From Bacillus pseudomycoides (GTDB lineage: Bacteria; Bacillota; Bacilli; Bacillales; Bacillaceae_G), in contig NZ_NVOY01000025.1 of the NCBI RefSeq assembly GCF_002551005.1, forward strand, positions 1 through 52,898: a stretch of DNA of 52,898 bases, given 5' to 3'. The position numbers and the translations under genes were made by a program. This document shows, in pieces, positions 16,780 to 24,245 of the stretch (the stretch's first letter is position 1; each line of letters starts with the position of its first letter). Under the pieces are notes generated by a model that ran no database searches, was not told the DNA's origin, and saw nothing but the letters and a program-made list of their open reading frames with translations.

Positions 16780-17514
16780 TCAAGATTCCCAAACGTAACC
16801 GCTATGCGCCAGTACAGTGCGGCCGTTAAAAATTTGTTTTGCTTCCGTTACTAAATCTGATAACTCCCCTGTATGTGGCAAATGAGTTAAAAGTAGTTCT
16901 CCTACATTAGCTTGTTTTGCAATTTCTCCTGCTTCTGTACTATTCATATGCCCAGCTTTTGAGCCATCTTGATGCGCATACATATTACATTCACAAATAA
17001 ATACATCTGCATTTTGTGCAAATGAAACAAACTTTGGCATGTAACTAGAATCTGCTGTATATACAACAGTTTTCCCACCTGCTGTAATACGCATTGCAAA
17101 ACATATAGCAGGATGTACTGTTTGTAAGAAGGAAATGGAGAATGGACCAATTTGTAATGTGTCCGCTGGGTTGTAAGGAACCCCTTTTGTATACGGTATA
17201 TGTGTTAACGATGCAAAACCTTTTGCGTCAAAGGTATGGCCATAAATCGGCAGTTCTGGTAATGCGCCTCCCGTCATGCTTGTAATTAAACGTGCATACT
17301 GAAGCACTCCAATATCAGCAACATGATCGTGATGATAATGAGACAACAGGACAGCATCTATATCAGAAGGTGTTATGTATGTTTGAAGCTGTGCTAATAC
17401 ACCGCTGCCACAGTCGACTAGTAAACGAAATCCATCATGCTCAAATAAATATCCAGACGTTGCTTCTCCCACCTCTGGAAAACCGCCCCAAAAGCCGACA
17501 ACCGTCATTTTCAT
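16780..17514 (-). CDS. yhfI: Metallo-beta-lactamase-fold hydrolase YhfI
   Basis: This 244-residue protein has the metal motif LSHYHHDH (HxHxDH type, ~57-64), a further His in 'QTVHPAICF' (~130), Asp in 'VVYTADSSYMP' (~150) and the late 'LLTHLPHTG'. This is the pattern of RNase Z-like and phosphodiesterase-like enzymes with an H-x-H-x-D-H core. The partner substrate is unknown. It is upstream of and coupled to lplJ, and divergent from yhfH. Confidence 0.85.
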   Translation of the reverse strand: MKMTVVGFWGGFPEVGEATSGYLFEHDGFRLLVDCGSGVLAQLQTYITPSDIDAVLLSHYHHDHVADIGVLQYARLITSMTGGALPELPIYGHTFDAKGFASLTHIPYTKGVPYNPADTLQIGPFSISFLQTVHPAICFAMRITAGGKTVVYTADSSYMPKFVSFAQNADVFICECNMYAHQDGSKAGHMNSTEAGEIAKQANVGELLLTHLPHTGELSDLVTEAKQIFNGRTVLAHSGYVWES

Positions 17515-17614
17515 ATACGTTCATCCTTTCTGCTTCACTTTATCTTTTACATTCTTAACTATAATTGATTTTCTACACATTTTCATTATTTTGAAATTTG
17601 TTATAAAACAGTTG

Positions 17615-17650
17615 TTGACTTTTGTTATTTGTACTAATACAATGTTAGTA
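17615..17650 (+). promoter_or_regulatory. yhfH promoter with inverted repeat over the -10
   Basis: TTGACT (17615-17620) and TACAAT (17638-17643) are 17 bp apart. A perfect inverted repeat TACTAA-N7-TTAGTA (17632-17650) straddles the -10, in the place of a repressor operator. Its size and sequence recall HxlR/MarR-type sites such as those of YodB; this is inference. Confidence 0.65.
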
Positions 17651-17674
17651 AGAATTGGAAATGGAGGGATTTAC

Positions 17675-17803
17675 ATGATAGATCAACCAATGGAGTTTTT
17701 TAGAAATTTACCGGCAAAAACTTGTTCCAATTGTGGAAGAGAGATTGATGAGCAACACGAAGCGTACCACAATAAATGCGAAGATTGTACGCACGAAGAT
17801 TAA
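17675..17803 (+). CDS. yhfH: YhfH-family small zinc-ribbon-like protein
   Basis: The ATG at 17675 is preceded by GGAGGG; the longer frame from 17591 runs through the promoter and is rejected. The 42-residue product contains two CxxC-type pairs (CSNC and CEDC, with CGREIDEQHEAYHNKC between), giving a likely zinc knuckle. It matches the YhfH family of Bacillus, whose role is unknown. It sits divergent to yhfI as in B. subtilis. Confidence 0.8.
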   Translation: MIDQPMEFFRNLPAKTCSNCGREIDEQHEAYHNKCEDCTHED

Positions 17804-17824
17804 TAGATTGTAAACATAAAAAAA

Positions 17825-17847
17825 CCTAGCAGATATCATCTACTAGG
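17825..17847 (-). terminator. Terminator of the LacI-family gene
   Basis: CCTAGCAGAT pairs with ATCTACTAGG (one G-U), followed by TTTTTTTATG on the minus strand. It overlaps the last codons of the gene. Confidence 0.75.
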
Positions 17848-18856
17848 CTAGCATCATTGTACTTTTCACCGTTGAACCTTTCACCAAGAGCTCCAGTTCA
17901 AACTCGTACACTTCTTTATTTCGATAATTTTTCGTATGAATTTTATCCATCATCAGTTCTACAACTTTACGTGCCATATCATCAATTGGCTGATCAATCG
18001 TTGTAATACCTGAGTCTGTAATTTGTGATAGGAACTGATTATTAAAACCAACTACAGCTAAATCATCAGGAATGCTCCAGCCCTGTTTACTCGCTTCTGC
18101 GATAATTCCTGCTGCGACTTCATCTCCCCCTGCCAAAATAGCGGTAGGATTTTTTTTGTCTTGTAAAAACTCATAAAATATATTTTTACCATCCTCAATA
18201 GAGTAAGCGCTTTCAACAAAATCAATTGACTCTACTTGTTTGCTTGCTTCTGTTACAGCACGCAAAAAGCCCATCTTTCTCTGTTGGTTAATTACCTTCG
18301 ACTCTCTGCCACGGCAAAAGACTAGATGGCGGTATCCTTGATCTAACACATGTTTTGCCGCTATGTATGCCCCCTGTGCATGATCAAAGTTTACAGTTGG
18401 AATGTTTGCTTCTTCAATATATTCATTGCATAAAACAATCGGTCCATGCTGTAAATAAGGCTCAACGTCCTCCCAAGCATTTTCAAGTGAACATAAAATG
18501 ATCCCATCTACTTGTTTCGTAGATAATAGCTGTAAATACTCCATCTCTTTCTCTGGTAAATATCTTGTTTGACAAATAATCAGCTTATATTTATGATCTG
18601 AAGCTACAATTTCAATCGCCTCAATAAATTTACTGAAAAAAGGATTTGTCACACGCGGAACCAACACTGCAATTGTTTCCGTCTTTTGCTTACGTAGTCT
18701 TCTCGCCGCAGAATTCGGAACAAATCCAAGATGTTTCATTGCTAATTGTACTCTCTTTTTCTTTTCGTCCGATACATACGGATGGTTATTAATCACCCGA
18801 GAAACCGTTGTTCTTGATAACCCCGCTAATTTCGCTACGTCCTCGATCGTCGACAC
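17843..18856 (-). CDS. LacI-family transcriptional regulator, DegA-like
   Basis: This 337-residue protein begins with a LacI helix-turn-helix and hinge (STIEDVAKLAGLSRTTVSRVINNHPYVSDEKKKRV..LGFVPNSAARRL) and continues with a periplasmic-binding-protein-like sensor domain (~60-330). The overall sequence resembles B. subtilis DegA. No metabolic operon is next to it, so the ligand is not evident. A perfect palindrome GAAAACGTTTTC lies 20 bp before the start and suggests self-regulation. Confidence 0.82.
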   Translation of the reverse strand: MSTIEDVAKLAGLSRTTVSRVINNHPYVSDEKKKRVQLAMKHLGFVPNSAARRLRKQKTETIAVLVPRVTNPFFSKFIEAIEIVASDHKYKLIICQTRYLPEKEMEYLQLLSTKQVDGIILCSLENAWEDVEPYLQHGPIVLCNEYIEEANIPTVNFDHAQGAYIAAKHVLDQGYRHLVFCRGRESKVINQQRKMGFLRAVTEASKQVESIDFVESAYSIEDGKNIFYEFLQDKKNPTAILAGGDEVAAGIIAEASKQGWSIPDDLAVVGFNNQFLSQITDSGITTIDQPIDDMARKVVELMMDKIHTKNYRNKEVYEFELELLVKGSTVKSTMMLA

Positions 18857-18876
18857 GAAATTCTCCCCCTTTAAAT

Positions 18877-18888
18877 GAAAACGTTTTC
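18877..18888. promoter_or_regulatory. LacI-type palindromic operator
   Basis: GAAAACGTTTTC is a perfect 12-bp palindrome with the central CG typical of LacI/CcpA family sites. With flanks (TGAAAACGTTTTCT) it is one base from a CcpA cre site, so CcpA binding is an alternative to self-binding. Confidence 0.65.
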
Positions 18889-19467
18889 TTAATTAGAATT
18901 ATATAGTATATAATTGGAAACCGCAACACACCTTGCGAATAAAATACTATATTGATATTGTAAATGTTAAAAATTAAGTGAAAACAGTAGAAAAATATTG
19001 TTATAGAGGGGTATCAAGTTAATATTTCAATAGACGTAAAATAGGTCATCTTTCCATGTAATCTGCATAGAAAGATGACCCATATATATCTATATTAATT
19101 TTTCGACACATAAGTCACTGTTATGCAGAATACAATATGGCCGCTACTTGCTTTCTTCTTTTGTTTCAAATCTGGTATGTGGTAGAAAAAGTCCCTAACC
19201 GTTTCTGCCACATACCAGACAATCTCATCCACCTAAAAAGAAAGGCCTTTTTAGGTCGCTTTTCAATTTTATATTTGTATAAAATAATTAATCGATGTAT
19301 TGGTCAATTTTTATAACATATTCTTCACTAATATACTCTTCTAAATTACAATGAATTACTATCACACTACTTATCACTATAAAAATGAAGCTCTTATCCT
19401 TATTCTCCTACTCCTTAGATTGATAATTAAAATACTATTTTTCTACAAATCAATATTAATTCCTCCA
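18889..19467. other. Intergenic region holding one full-size repeat
   Basis: I see no credible gene here. The bcr1-like element occupies 19103-19259; the rest is AT-rich. The plus-strand frame at 19351-19551 has no ribosome site and overlaps the deacetylase gene. Confidence 0.6.
19103..19259 (-). repeat. Full-size bcr1-like repeat (minus orientation)
   Basis: About 157 bp with imperfect ends TCGACACA / TAGGTCGC and all internal blocks (ctgcataacagtgact, aaagaagaaagcaag, agcggccat, cggttaggg in reverse). Several substitutions mark it as older than the copy at 31371. Confidence 0.8.
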
Positions 19468-20280
19468 TCAAATACGCTTATCATGACAGAAATTAACTGG
19501 GAAATGATTTTCTTCATGATATGCTTCAAATTCATACCCTTTTTCTTTTAATCTTTTTATAATAGCCGGTACAGCAGCAATAGATTGCGGGTGAATATCA
19601 TGCATTAAAATAACTTCTTGTGGCTTCGTTGCACTCTTAAGTACATTTTCAACAATTTTTGTTGCGGCTGCATCAACTGGTATTTTGTTATATTTCCAGT
19701 CTAAAGAGTCGATTGTCCAATCCCACACTTTAAAACCACCTTCAACCACTTTATTTCGAAGTGCTTCGTTTAATCCTGGCATTGATCCATATGGTGGACG
19801 TGTTAACTTTGGAGAGTGTCCAATAATATTTGCTATTAGCCCTTGATCTTGGTTCATTTCATTTACATACCCACCACTTGTGTATAATTTTTTAAAATCA
19901 TGTGTCATACTATGCATGCCCACATAATGCCCTTCTGCGTTTTCACGCTTTACTAACTCAGGAAACTGTTTTACATTTTTACCAATTAAAAAAAACGTCG
20001 CTTTCACATTATTTTGTTTCAACATTTGTAAGAGCTCAGCCGTATATTTTCCTGGTCCATCATCAAAAGTAAGATACGCGACTTTTCTCTCCTTACCATT
20101 AAATCGACTTGGTGCGGATTTCTTCATTTCAACTTTGGGTTGGTCACTTACTAGTTGTACTGTATTTTCTTGCTTCGCTACAGCCCTTGCTGGTGACGTA
20201 ATAGATTGAAACATAAAATAACTAGCTGTAATTGCTACAGTTATAATTACTATACGTTTTACCCTATAAACACGTTTCAT
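19468..20280 (-). CDS. Polysaccharide deacetylase (NodB domain), membrane-anchored or secreted
   Basis: An N-terminal hydrophobic segment (residues ~9-27) is a signal or anchor. The NodB domain carries TFDDGP (metal and base Asp, ~72-77), the zinc His pair in HSMTH (~120-124), RPPYGS (~160-165) and the late MHDIHP (~224). Such enzymes remove acetyl groups from peptidoglycan or chitin oligomers and are numerous in the B. cereus group. The substrate cannot be assigned. GGGAGAG precedes the ATG. Confidence 0.85.
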   Translation of the reverse strand: MKRVYRVKRIVIITVAITASYFMFQSITSPARAVAKQENTVQLVSDQPKVEMKKSAPSRFNGKERKVAYLTFDDGPGKYTAELLQMLKQNNVKATFFLIGKNVKQFPELVKRENAEGHYVGMHSMTHDFKKLYTSGGYVNEMNQDQGLIANIIGHSPKLTRPPYGSMPGLNEALRNKVVEGGFKVWDWTIDSLDWKYNKIPVDAAATKIVENVLKSATKPQEVILMHDIHPQSIAAVPAIIKRLKEKGYEFEAYHEENHFPVNFCHDKRI

Positions 20281-20360
20281 TCTTTTAATCTCTCCCTATT
20301 AATCTTATATAACTTCCAAATACTATTCCCCATTCTCTGTGTGCACTTTTTACTACTGGC

Positions 20361-20393
20361 TAATCTAAACTTCATGTTAGTAAGTTTAGATTA
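20361..20393. promoter_or_regulatory. Perfect 12-bp inverted repeat upstream of deacetylase
   Basis: TAATCTAAACTT (20361-20372) and AAGTTTAGATTA (20382-20393) are exact reverse complements with a 9-nt gap. It is followed by TTTTAAA on the plus strand, but no plus-strand gene precedes it, so an operator or mRNA hairpin ~80 bp before the deacetylase start is more likely than a terminator. Confidence 0.5.
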
Positions 20394-20726
20394 TTTTAAA
20401 TATCTTTCATATCTCTTTCATAACTGTTACAAAAGTCTTTCCGTAGCTTTAATAAAGAATACATGCTATAAATGTATCGAAAAAATGAGAGTTTCAGGAT
20501 TACTCATTGCTGTACACATTGTGAAAAAGAATAATCTATATACAAATTTTACTAGCTAATTCCCGAAAAAAATATGTACAAAAAAAGAATTTTTGAAGTC
20601 ATGGCCATCAATTTAGTATTTAAGTTTACTATATAAGTACAAATTGAAAAAAACACATAAAAACCGATTTCCTAAACTTATTTAAATTCTGTAAGGTTTC
20701 ATAAGTAAAAAATAAAAGAAACATCA

Positions 20727-20760
20727 AGAAGAGACGGGTTTAAATTAATCGTCTCTTCTT
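20727..20760. terminator. Terminator of the chemotaxis receptor gene
   Basis: AAGAAGAGACG pairs perfectly with CGTCTCTTCTT across a 12-nt loop, 30 bp after the stop. The following minus-strand sequence is only moderately T-rich. Confidence 0.75.
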
Positions 20761-20790
20761 TTTGATCATATTTATATTTACAAACAAATT

Positions 20791-22509
20791 TTAATCTTCA
20801 ATTTTAAATTGCGAAATTAACCTTTCCAATTCTTCAATTTTCCCCCTTATCCGCATAGACTGATTCGTTATTGCTGTAATAGATGATGCTTGTGTTTGAA
20901 TTGCTTGTACAGTCTCATTCGTATCTTTCGCTACTCCTGTAGAAGTTTCTGATACTACTGATAATGAAGTGTTAATTTCTTCCGTTCCAGCAGACATTTC
21001 TTCTGTTGTAGCTGATACTTCTTGAATTTGACTTGTTATCTTATGAATATCTGTCATAATTGTTGAAAATGCTCGGTCTGCTTCATTAGCGGTATTTTTT
21101 CCTTGCGCCGCTTCTTCTTGTCCTTTTTTCATAATTTGAACAGTATCTTTTGTATCTTGTTGGATAGATTTAATTAAGTCATTAATTTCATTTGCAGATT
21201 GCTTTGATTGTTCAGCTAAGTCTCTTACTTCTGCTGCAACAACTGCAAACCCTTTTCCATTGTCCCCTGCACGTGCCGCCTCAATTGCAGCATTTAAAGC
21301 AAGAAGGTTTGTTTGTTCAGCAATATTCGTAATAGCATTTAAAGCTTTATCTATGTCTTGCGTACGCATAACAAGGCGTTCTATCACTGCAGATGTTTCT
21401 TCAACAACTTTGTGGACGTTATTCATTTGTGTAATAGATTGCTGGATTACTTTACTTCCATTATTTATACGATCTGTTGTAACAACAGATATTTCCGCAA
21501 CAGTAGAAGCCGATTCAGCTACAGTTTGAACTCCACTGGCTACGTCATTCATTGCTATTGAACTTTCTTGCATACTCGTAACTTGCCCTTCTATTTGTTT
21601 GTTCACTTCATGAATCGTTTGAACCGCTTCGTTAGAGATTTGAGATGCCTGTTTTGTATTTTGCAGCATACTATCAGTAGAGGAAGTAACTTCTTGTGTT
21701 GTTACCTTTATTTTCTCAATTAGTTGTTGTAGATTGTCTAACATATGATTAAAAGAGGTAACAATTTTTCCTAATTCATCATTCGCTTGATAAGAAGTAC
21801 GTACTACTAAATTCCCGTCTGCTACTTCTTTCATATCATGTTGTAATAAAGCAATTGGACGTTGAATAGCTATTTTAATGATATATCCAATGAATATAAT
21901 AACCGCAACCGATACCACTGAAATAATAATAAACATCAGCATTGTAGTTTGTGCACTGCTGGCATTACTTTTCTGTAATTGCTCTGCATTTTCACCATTA
22001 TACTTAATAAGTTTTTTAATACCGTTAATTGAGTTTTGCATAATAGGCTCAACTTCTTTTAAATAATAAGCATAAGCCTCTTCGTTTTTATTTTGCATTG
22101 CTAAATTTTGTCCTTCACGGAATCGTTTCCTTAACTCTTGATAATCTTTTTGAAAATCCTCATATAATTGTTTTTCTTCTTTGGCGCTAATTTTAGACTC
22201 AAATTTTTTAAATAATTCATCATTTTGTTTACGTACTTGATCTATATGATCTGCTAATTCTTTATCTTTTTTTTCATCAGTTGTGTTCATCAGTTCCATA
22301 AAATTGTAATTCATATAGTAAAAGTTAGATTCTACAGATTCTATCCAGTAAATCGGAAGTAACCTTTCGTCATACATACTTGTCGAGGCTTCACCTGTCT
22401 TTTTTAATCCGACAACCCCTATAATTGATAAGAGAATGCATGCGATACTGGCTGTAATCATTAATACATTTAATTTTGTGCTAATTTTACCGTTTTTCAC
22501 AAATAACAT
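20791..22509 (-). CDS. Methyl-accepting chemotaxis protein
   Basis: This 572-residue receptor has a first transmembrane helix (~13-34), an extracellular helical sensor of the four-helix-bundle MCP type (~35-188), a second helix (~190-213), a HAMP domain (~214-268) and a long cytoplasmic coiled coil. The signalling tip is the conserved [19 protein letters not shown] (near 393-411) that contacts CheA/CheW. The ligand is unknown. It is transcribed away from a perfect PlcR-type box; chemotaxis receptors are known PlcR targets in B. cereus. Confidence 0.92.
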   Translation of the reverse strand: MLFVKNGKISTKLNVLMITASIACILLSIIGVVGLKKTGEASTSMYDERLLPIYWIESVESNFYYMNYNFMELMNTTDEKKDKELADHIDQVRKQNDELFKKFESKISAKEEKQLYEDFQKDYQELRKRFREGQNLAMQNKNEEAYAYYLKEVEPIMQNSINGIKKLIKYNGENAEQLQKSNASSAQTTMLMFIIISVVSVAVIIFIGYIIKIAIQRPIALLQHDMKEVADGNLVVRTSYQANDELGKIVTSFNHMLDNLQQLIEKIKVTTQEVTSSTDSMLQNTKQASQISNEAVQTIHEVNKQIEGQVTSMQESSIAMNDVASGVQTVAESASTVAEISVVTTDRINNGSKVIQQSITQMNNVHKVVEETSAVIERLVMRTQDIDKALNAITNIAEQTNLLALNAAIEAARAGDNGKGFAVVAAEVRDLAEQSKQSANEINDLIKSIQQDTKDTVQIMKKGQEEAAQGKNTANEADRAFSTIMTDIHKITSQIQEVSATTEEMSAGTEEINTSLSVVSETSTGVAKDTNETVQAIQTQASSITAITNQSMRIRGKIEELERLISQFKIED

Positions 22510-22566
22510 TTACATCCCAACTTTCTGTTGATCTTAATATTATATTAAATAATTATATTTTATTGC

Positions 22567-22599
22567 AAAAAATTCCATACTAATTACTGCGTATGGAAT
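22567..22599 (-). terminator. Terminator-like hairpin in the receptor leader
   Basis: On the minus strand ATTCCATAC pairs perfectly with GTATGGAAT (10-nt loop) and is followed at once by TTTTTT. It lies just after the predicted -10 (22614-22619) and 58 bp before the receptor start. Confidence 0.55.
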
Positions 22600-22613
22600 G
22601 GATTCCTCTTCTT

Positions 22614-22619
22614 ATTATA
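22614..22619 (-). promoter_or_regulatory. -10 element of the receptor promoter
   Basis: TATAAT on the minus strand, 22 bp beyond the edge of the PlcR-type box, which then covers the -35 edge where an activator would sit. Confidence 0.55.
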
Positions 22620-22641
22620 ACAATGTAACATCTTGGGATTT

Positions 22642-22657
22642 TATGAAATATTGCATA
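22642..22657. promoter_or_regulatory. Perfect PlcR box
   Basis: TATGAAATATTGCATA fits every fixed position of the PlcR consensus TATGNANNNNTNCATA. The palindrome lies between the divergent receptor and small-peptide genes. TATAAT (minus, 22614-22619) and TATTAT (plus, 22678-22683) lie ~20 bp from its two edges, so it can serve both. Confidence 0.8.
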
Positions 22658-22677
22658 TGAAAATATGTTGTAAAATT

Positions 22678-22683
22678 TATTAT
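22678..22683 (+). promoter_or_regulatory. -10 element of the small-peptide promoter
   Basis: TATTAT, 20 bp after the PlcR-type box, mirrors the layout on the other strand. It would give a leader of about 55 nt. Confidence 0.4.
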
Positions 22684-22745
22684 CTTTAAAGTATAGCAAT
22701 GTTATATATCAATAATTAAATATTAAGAAAAAGGAGGAATTATGT

Positions 22746-22826
22746 ATGGAAATCGCAATGGCAGTTTTAAAATTTCTAGGTGCACTAATTCCATTAGTAG
22801 AAGACCTTTTAAAAGCAGTAATGTAA
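22746..22826 (+). CDS. 26-residue amphipathic peptide, PSM-like, with PlcR-type box
   Basis: An ATG at 22746, 8 nt after AAGGAGG, opens a 26-codon frame starting MEIAMAVLKFLG and ending LLKAVM. It has no signal peptide. On a helical wheel all charged residues (E2, K9, E19, D20, K23) plus G12 and P16 fall within ~100 degrees, while I3, V7, L8, F10, L11, L14, I15, L17, V18, L21, L22 and V25 fill the opposite face. Size, lack of leader and amphipathy resemble staphylococcal phenol-soluble modulins or leaderless bacteriocins. A type I toxin is another option. It has a PlcR-type box upstream and a 17-bp terminator stem downstream. I know no named homolog. Confidence 0.65.
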   Translation: MEIAMAVLKFLGALIPLVEDLLKAVM

Positions 22827-22860
22827 ATAGTATTTGTTGCCATTATATTTTATAATTATT

Positions 22861-22899
22861 ATACAAATGACCTGTGTATTGAACACAGGTCATTTGTAT
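22861..22899 (+). terminator. Terminator of the small-peptide gene
   Basis: A perfect 17-bp stem (22861-22877 with 22883-22899, 5-nt loop) is followed by GTATTCCTCTTTCTTTT, 34 bp after the peptide stop codon. Confidence 0.88.
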
Positions 22900-22960
22900 G
22901 TATTCCTCTTTCTTTTGCTTGTTTTTCCTAAATAGAAGCTCTAACTGTTGAAGTTAAACA

Positions 22961-23225
22961 GGAAACACATTTGAAAGATAATAGTTCTGAAATTATAGTA
23001 GGAAAAATATGTACCATTTTTATAAGTTTTGTAACTATTCAGTCACTCTATGAAAAATCGATAGAAAAGCATTTTTTTAAGTGGTCGAGAGGGACTGGCT
23101 ATGTATAGTAGCGATCAGGACCTTTTCCTGCCACGCGCAAAGTTTTAAAACAAAGAATAGCTGAGTAGTTACTAAGTTTTGCACTTATCCTTGTAGGTGT
23201 ATACATCGTCTTAAGAAGAATAAAG
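22961..23225 (+). pseudogene. Decayed fragment of a paralog of the 28830-29534 gene
   Basis: 22961-23012 matches 29346-29397 almost base for base (ggaaacaca..ttctgaaattatagtag), then jumps to a match with 29447-29456 (aaatatgYaccattt), a deletion between GAAAAA direct repeats. After a repeat insertion, 23182-23225 (ttttgcacttatccttgta, gtatacatcgtc) matches the last transmembrane codons (29468-29520). No open frame remains. Confidence 0.6.
23060..23165 (+). repeat. Partial bcr1-like repeat inside the decayed gene
   Basis: Contains 'tcgagagggactggctatg', 'agcgatcaggaccttttcctg' and 'ccacgcgcaaagttttaaaac' in the order of the full element; the right third is missing. Confidence 0.65.
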
Positions 23226-23227
23226 AT

Positions 23228-23249
23228 AGTGGGGAAGAAAATCCCCACT
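23228..23249 (-). terminator. Hairpin after scrK
   Basis: AGTGGGGA pairs with TCCCCACT across 6 nt, 13 bp after the scrK stop. The T run on the minus strand is interrupted. Confidence 0.6.
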
Positions 23250-23261
23250 AATGAATTTAGC

Positions 23262-24230
23262 TCACCCTTGAAGCAGCTTATAAATATCTGCTTTTACAGG
23301 AATAGAAGATATTGCTCCTTTTCCTGTCGTAGTAAGGGCACCGCTTGCATTTGCAAATGTTAATATTTCCTGCCAATGCGTGTGAAGCACCTCTTCTACA
23401 TTTTGTTGCCCTACGTTTTTCTCTAACAATTTATACAAGAAACCGCCAATAAATGCGTCTCCTGCACCTGTTGTATCCTGCACTACAACACGATATCCAT
23501 TTGATTGATACTGTTTATCCTTCATATATAATTCTGCACCTTGCGCTCCTTTTGTATAAATAACAACTTTTACATCTCCTACAAACAAAGACTCAATCGC
23601 CTCTTTTTCATCAGAAATGCCAGTAATAAACGTCAGCTCTTCATCTGAAATTTTCACAATATGTGCAAGCGGAATAAATTCCAAAATCGTTTTTCTACAA
23701 TCTTCAACATGTTTCCAAAGAGGGAGACGTACGTTAGGATCAAAGCTGATAATCCCTCCTCTTGCTTTCACAGAGCGAATCGCTTTCACATGCGCATCTT
23801 TCATCGGACTTTCTACTAAATCGACAGAACAAAAGTGAAGAATATCGCCTTTTTCAAACCATCTTTCATCTACTTCATTTTCATGAAACAACAAATCTGC
23901 AGAAGGATTGCGGTAAAAGGAAAAATCACGTTCGCCATCTTCACGTAACGAGACGAAAGCAAGTCCTGTATTTGCTTCGTTCGTTCTCATAATTTTGTCT
24001 GTATTTACCCCGACTTCCTGTAATTGCTCTAAAAGAAAATCACCAAATGCATCGGTACCTAACTTTGTAAGCATAGATGACTTCCCCCCGTATTTTGCAA
24101 CTGCAGCTGCCACATTCGCAGGTGCCCCTCCTGGAACTCGTTGAAATTCTACTACATCTTTTAGCGCTTTTCCTTTTTGAATAGGAATGAAATCAATTAA
24201 AACTTCCCCAATTGCATATAAGCTCTTCAT
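23262..24230 (-). CDS. scrK: Fructokinase (PfkB family)
   Basis: This 322-residue sugar kinase has the N-terminal 'ALKDVVEFQRVPGGAPANVAAAVAKYGG' (PfkB signature 1, ~22-49) and the C-terminal anion-hole motif 'DTTGAGDAFIGGF' (~248-260) with the catalytic Asp. It phosphorylates the fructose freed by sucrose-6-phosphate hydrolase. It is the last gene of the scr operon, 15 bp after scrB. Confidence 0.88.
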   Translation of the reverse strand: MKSLYAIGEVLIDFIPIQKGKALKDVVEFQRVPGGAPANVAAAVAKYGGKSSMLTKLGTDAFGDFLLEQLQEVGVNTDKIMRTNEANTGLAFVSLREDGERDFSFYRNPSADLLFHENEVDERWFEKGDILHFCSVDLVESPMKDAHVKAIRSVKARGGIISFDPNVRLPLWKHVEDCRKTILEFIPLAHIVKISDEELTFITGISDEKEAIESLFVGDVKVVIYTKGAQGAELYMKDKQYQSNGYRVVVQDTTGAGDAFIGGFLYKLLEKNVGQQNVEEVLHTHWQEILTFANASGALTTTGKGAISSIPVKADIYKLLQG

Positions 24231-24245
24231 CTATTCCACCTCTTC

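Larger units (their letters stand above)
20281..20790. other. Intergenic region upstream of the deacetylase
   Basis: No gene is seen. It holds a perfect inverted repeat at 20361-20393 and the receptor's terminator at 20727-20760. Plus-strand frames here have no ribosome sites. Confidence 0.6.
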
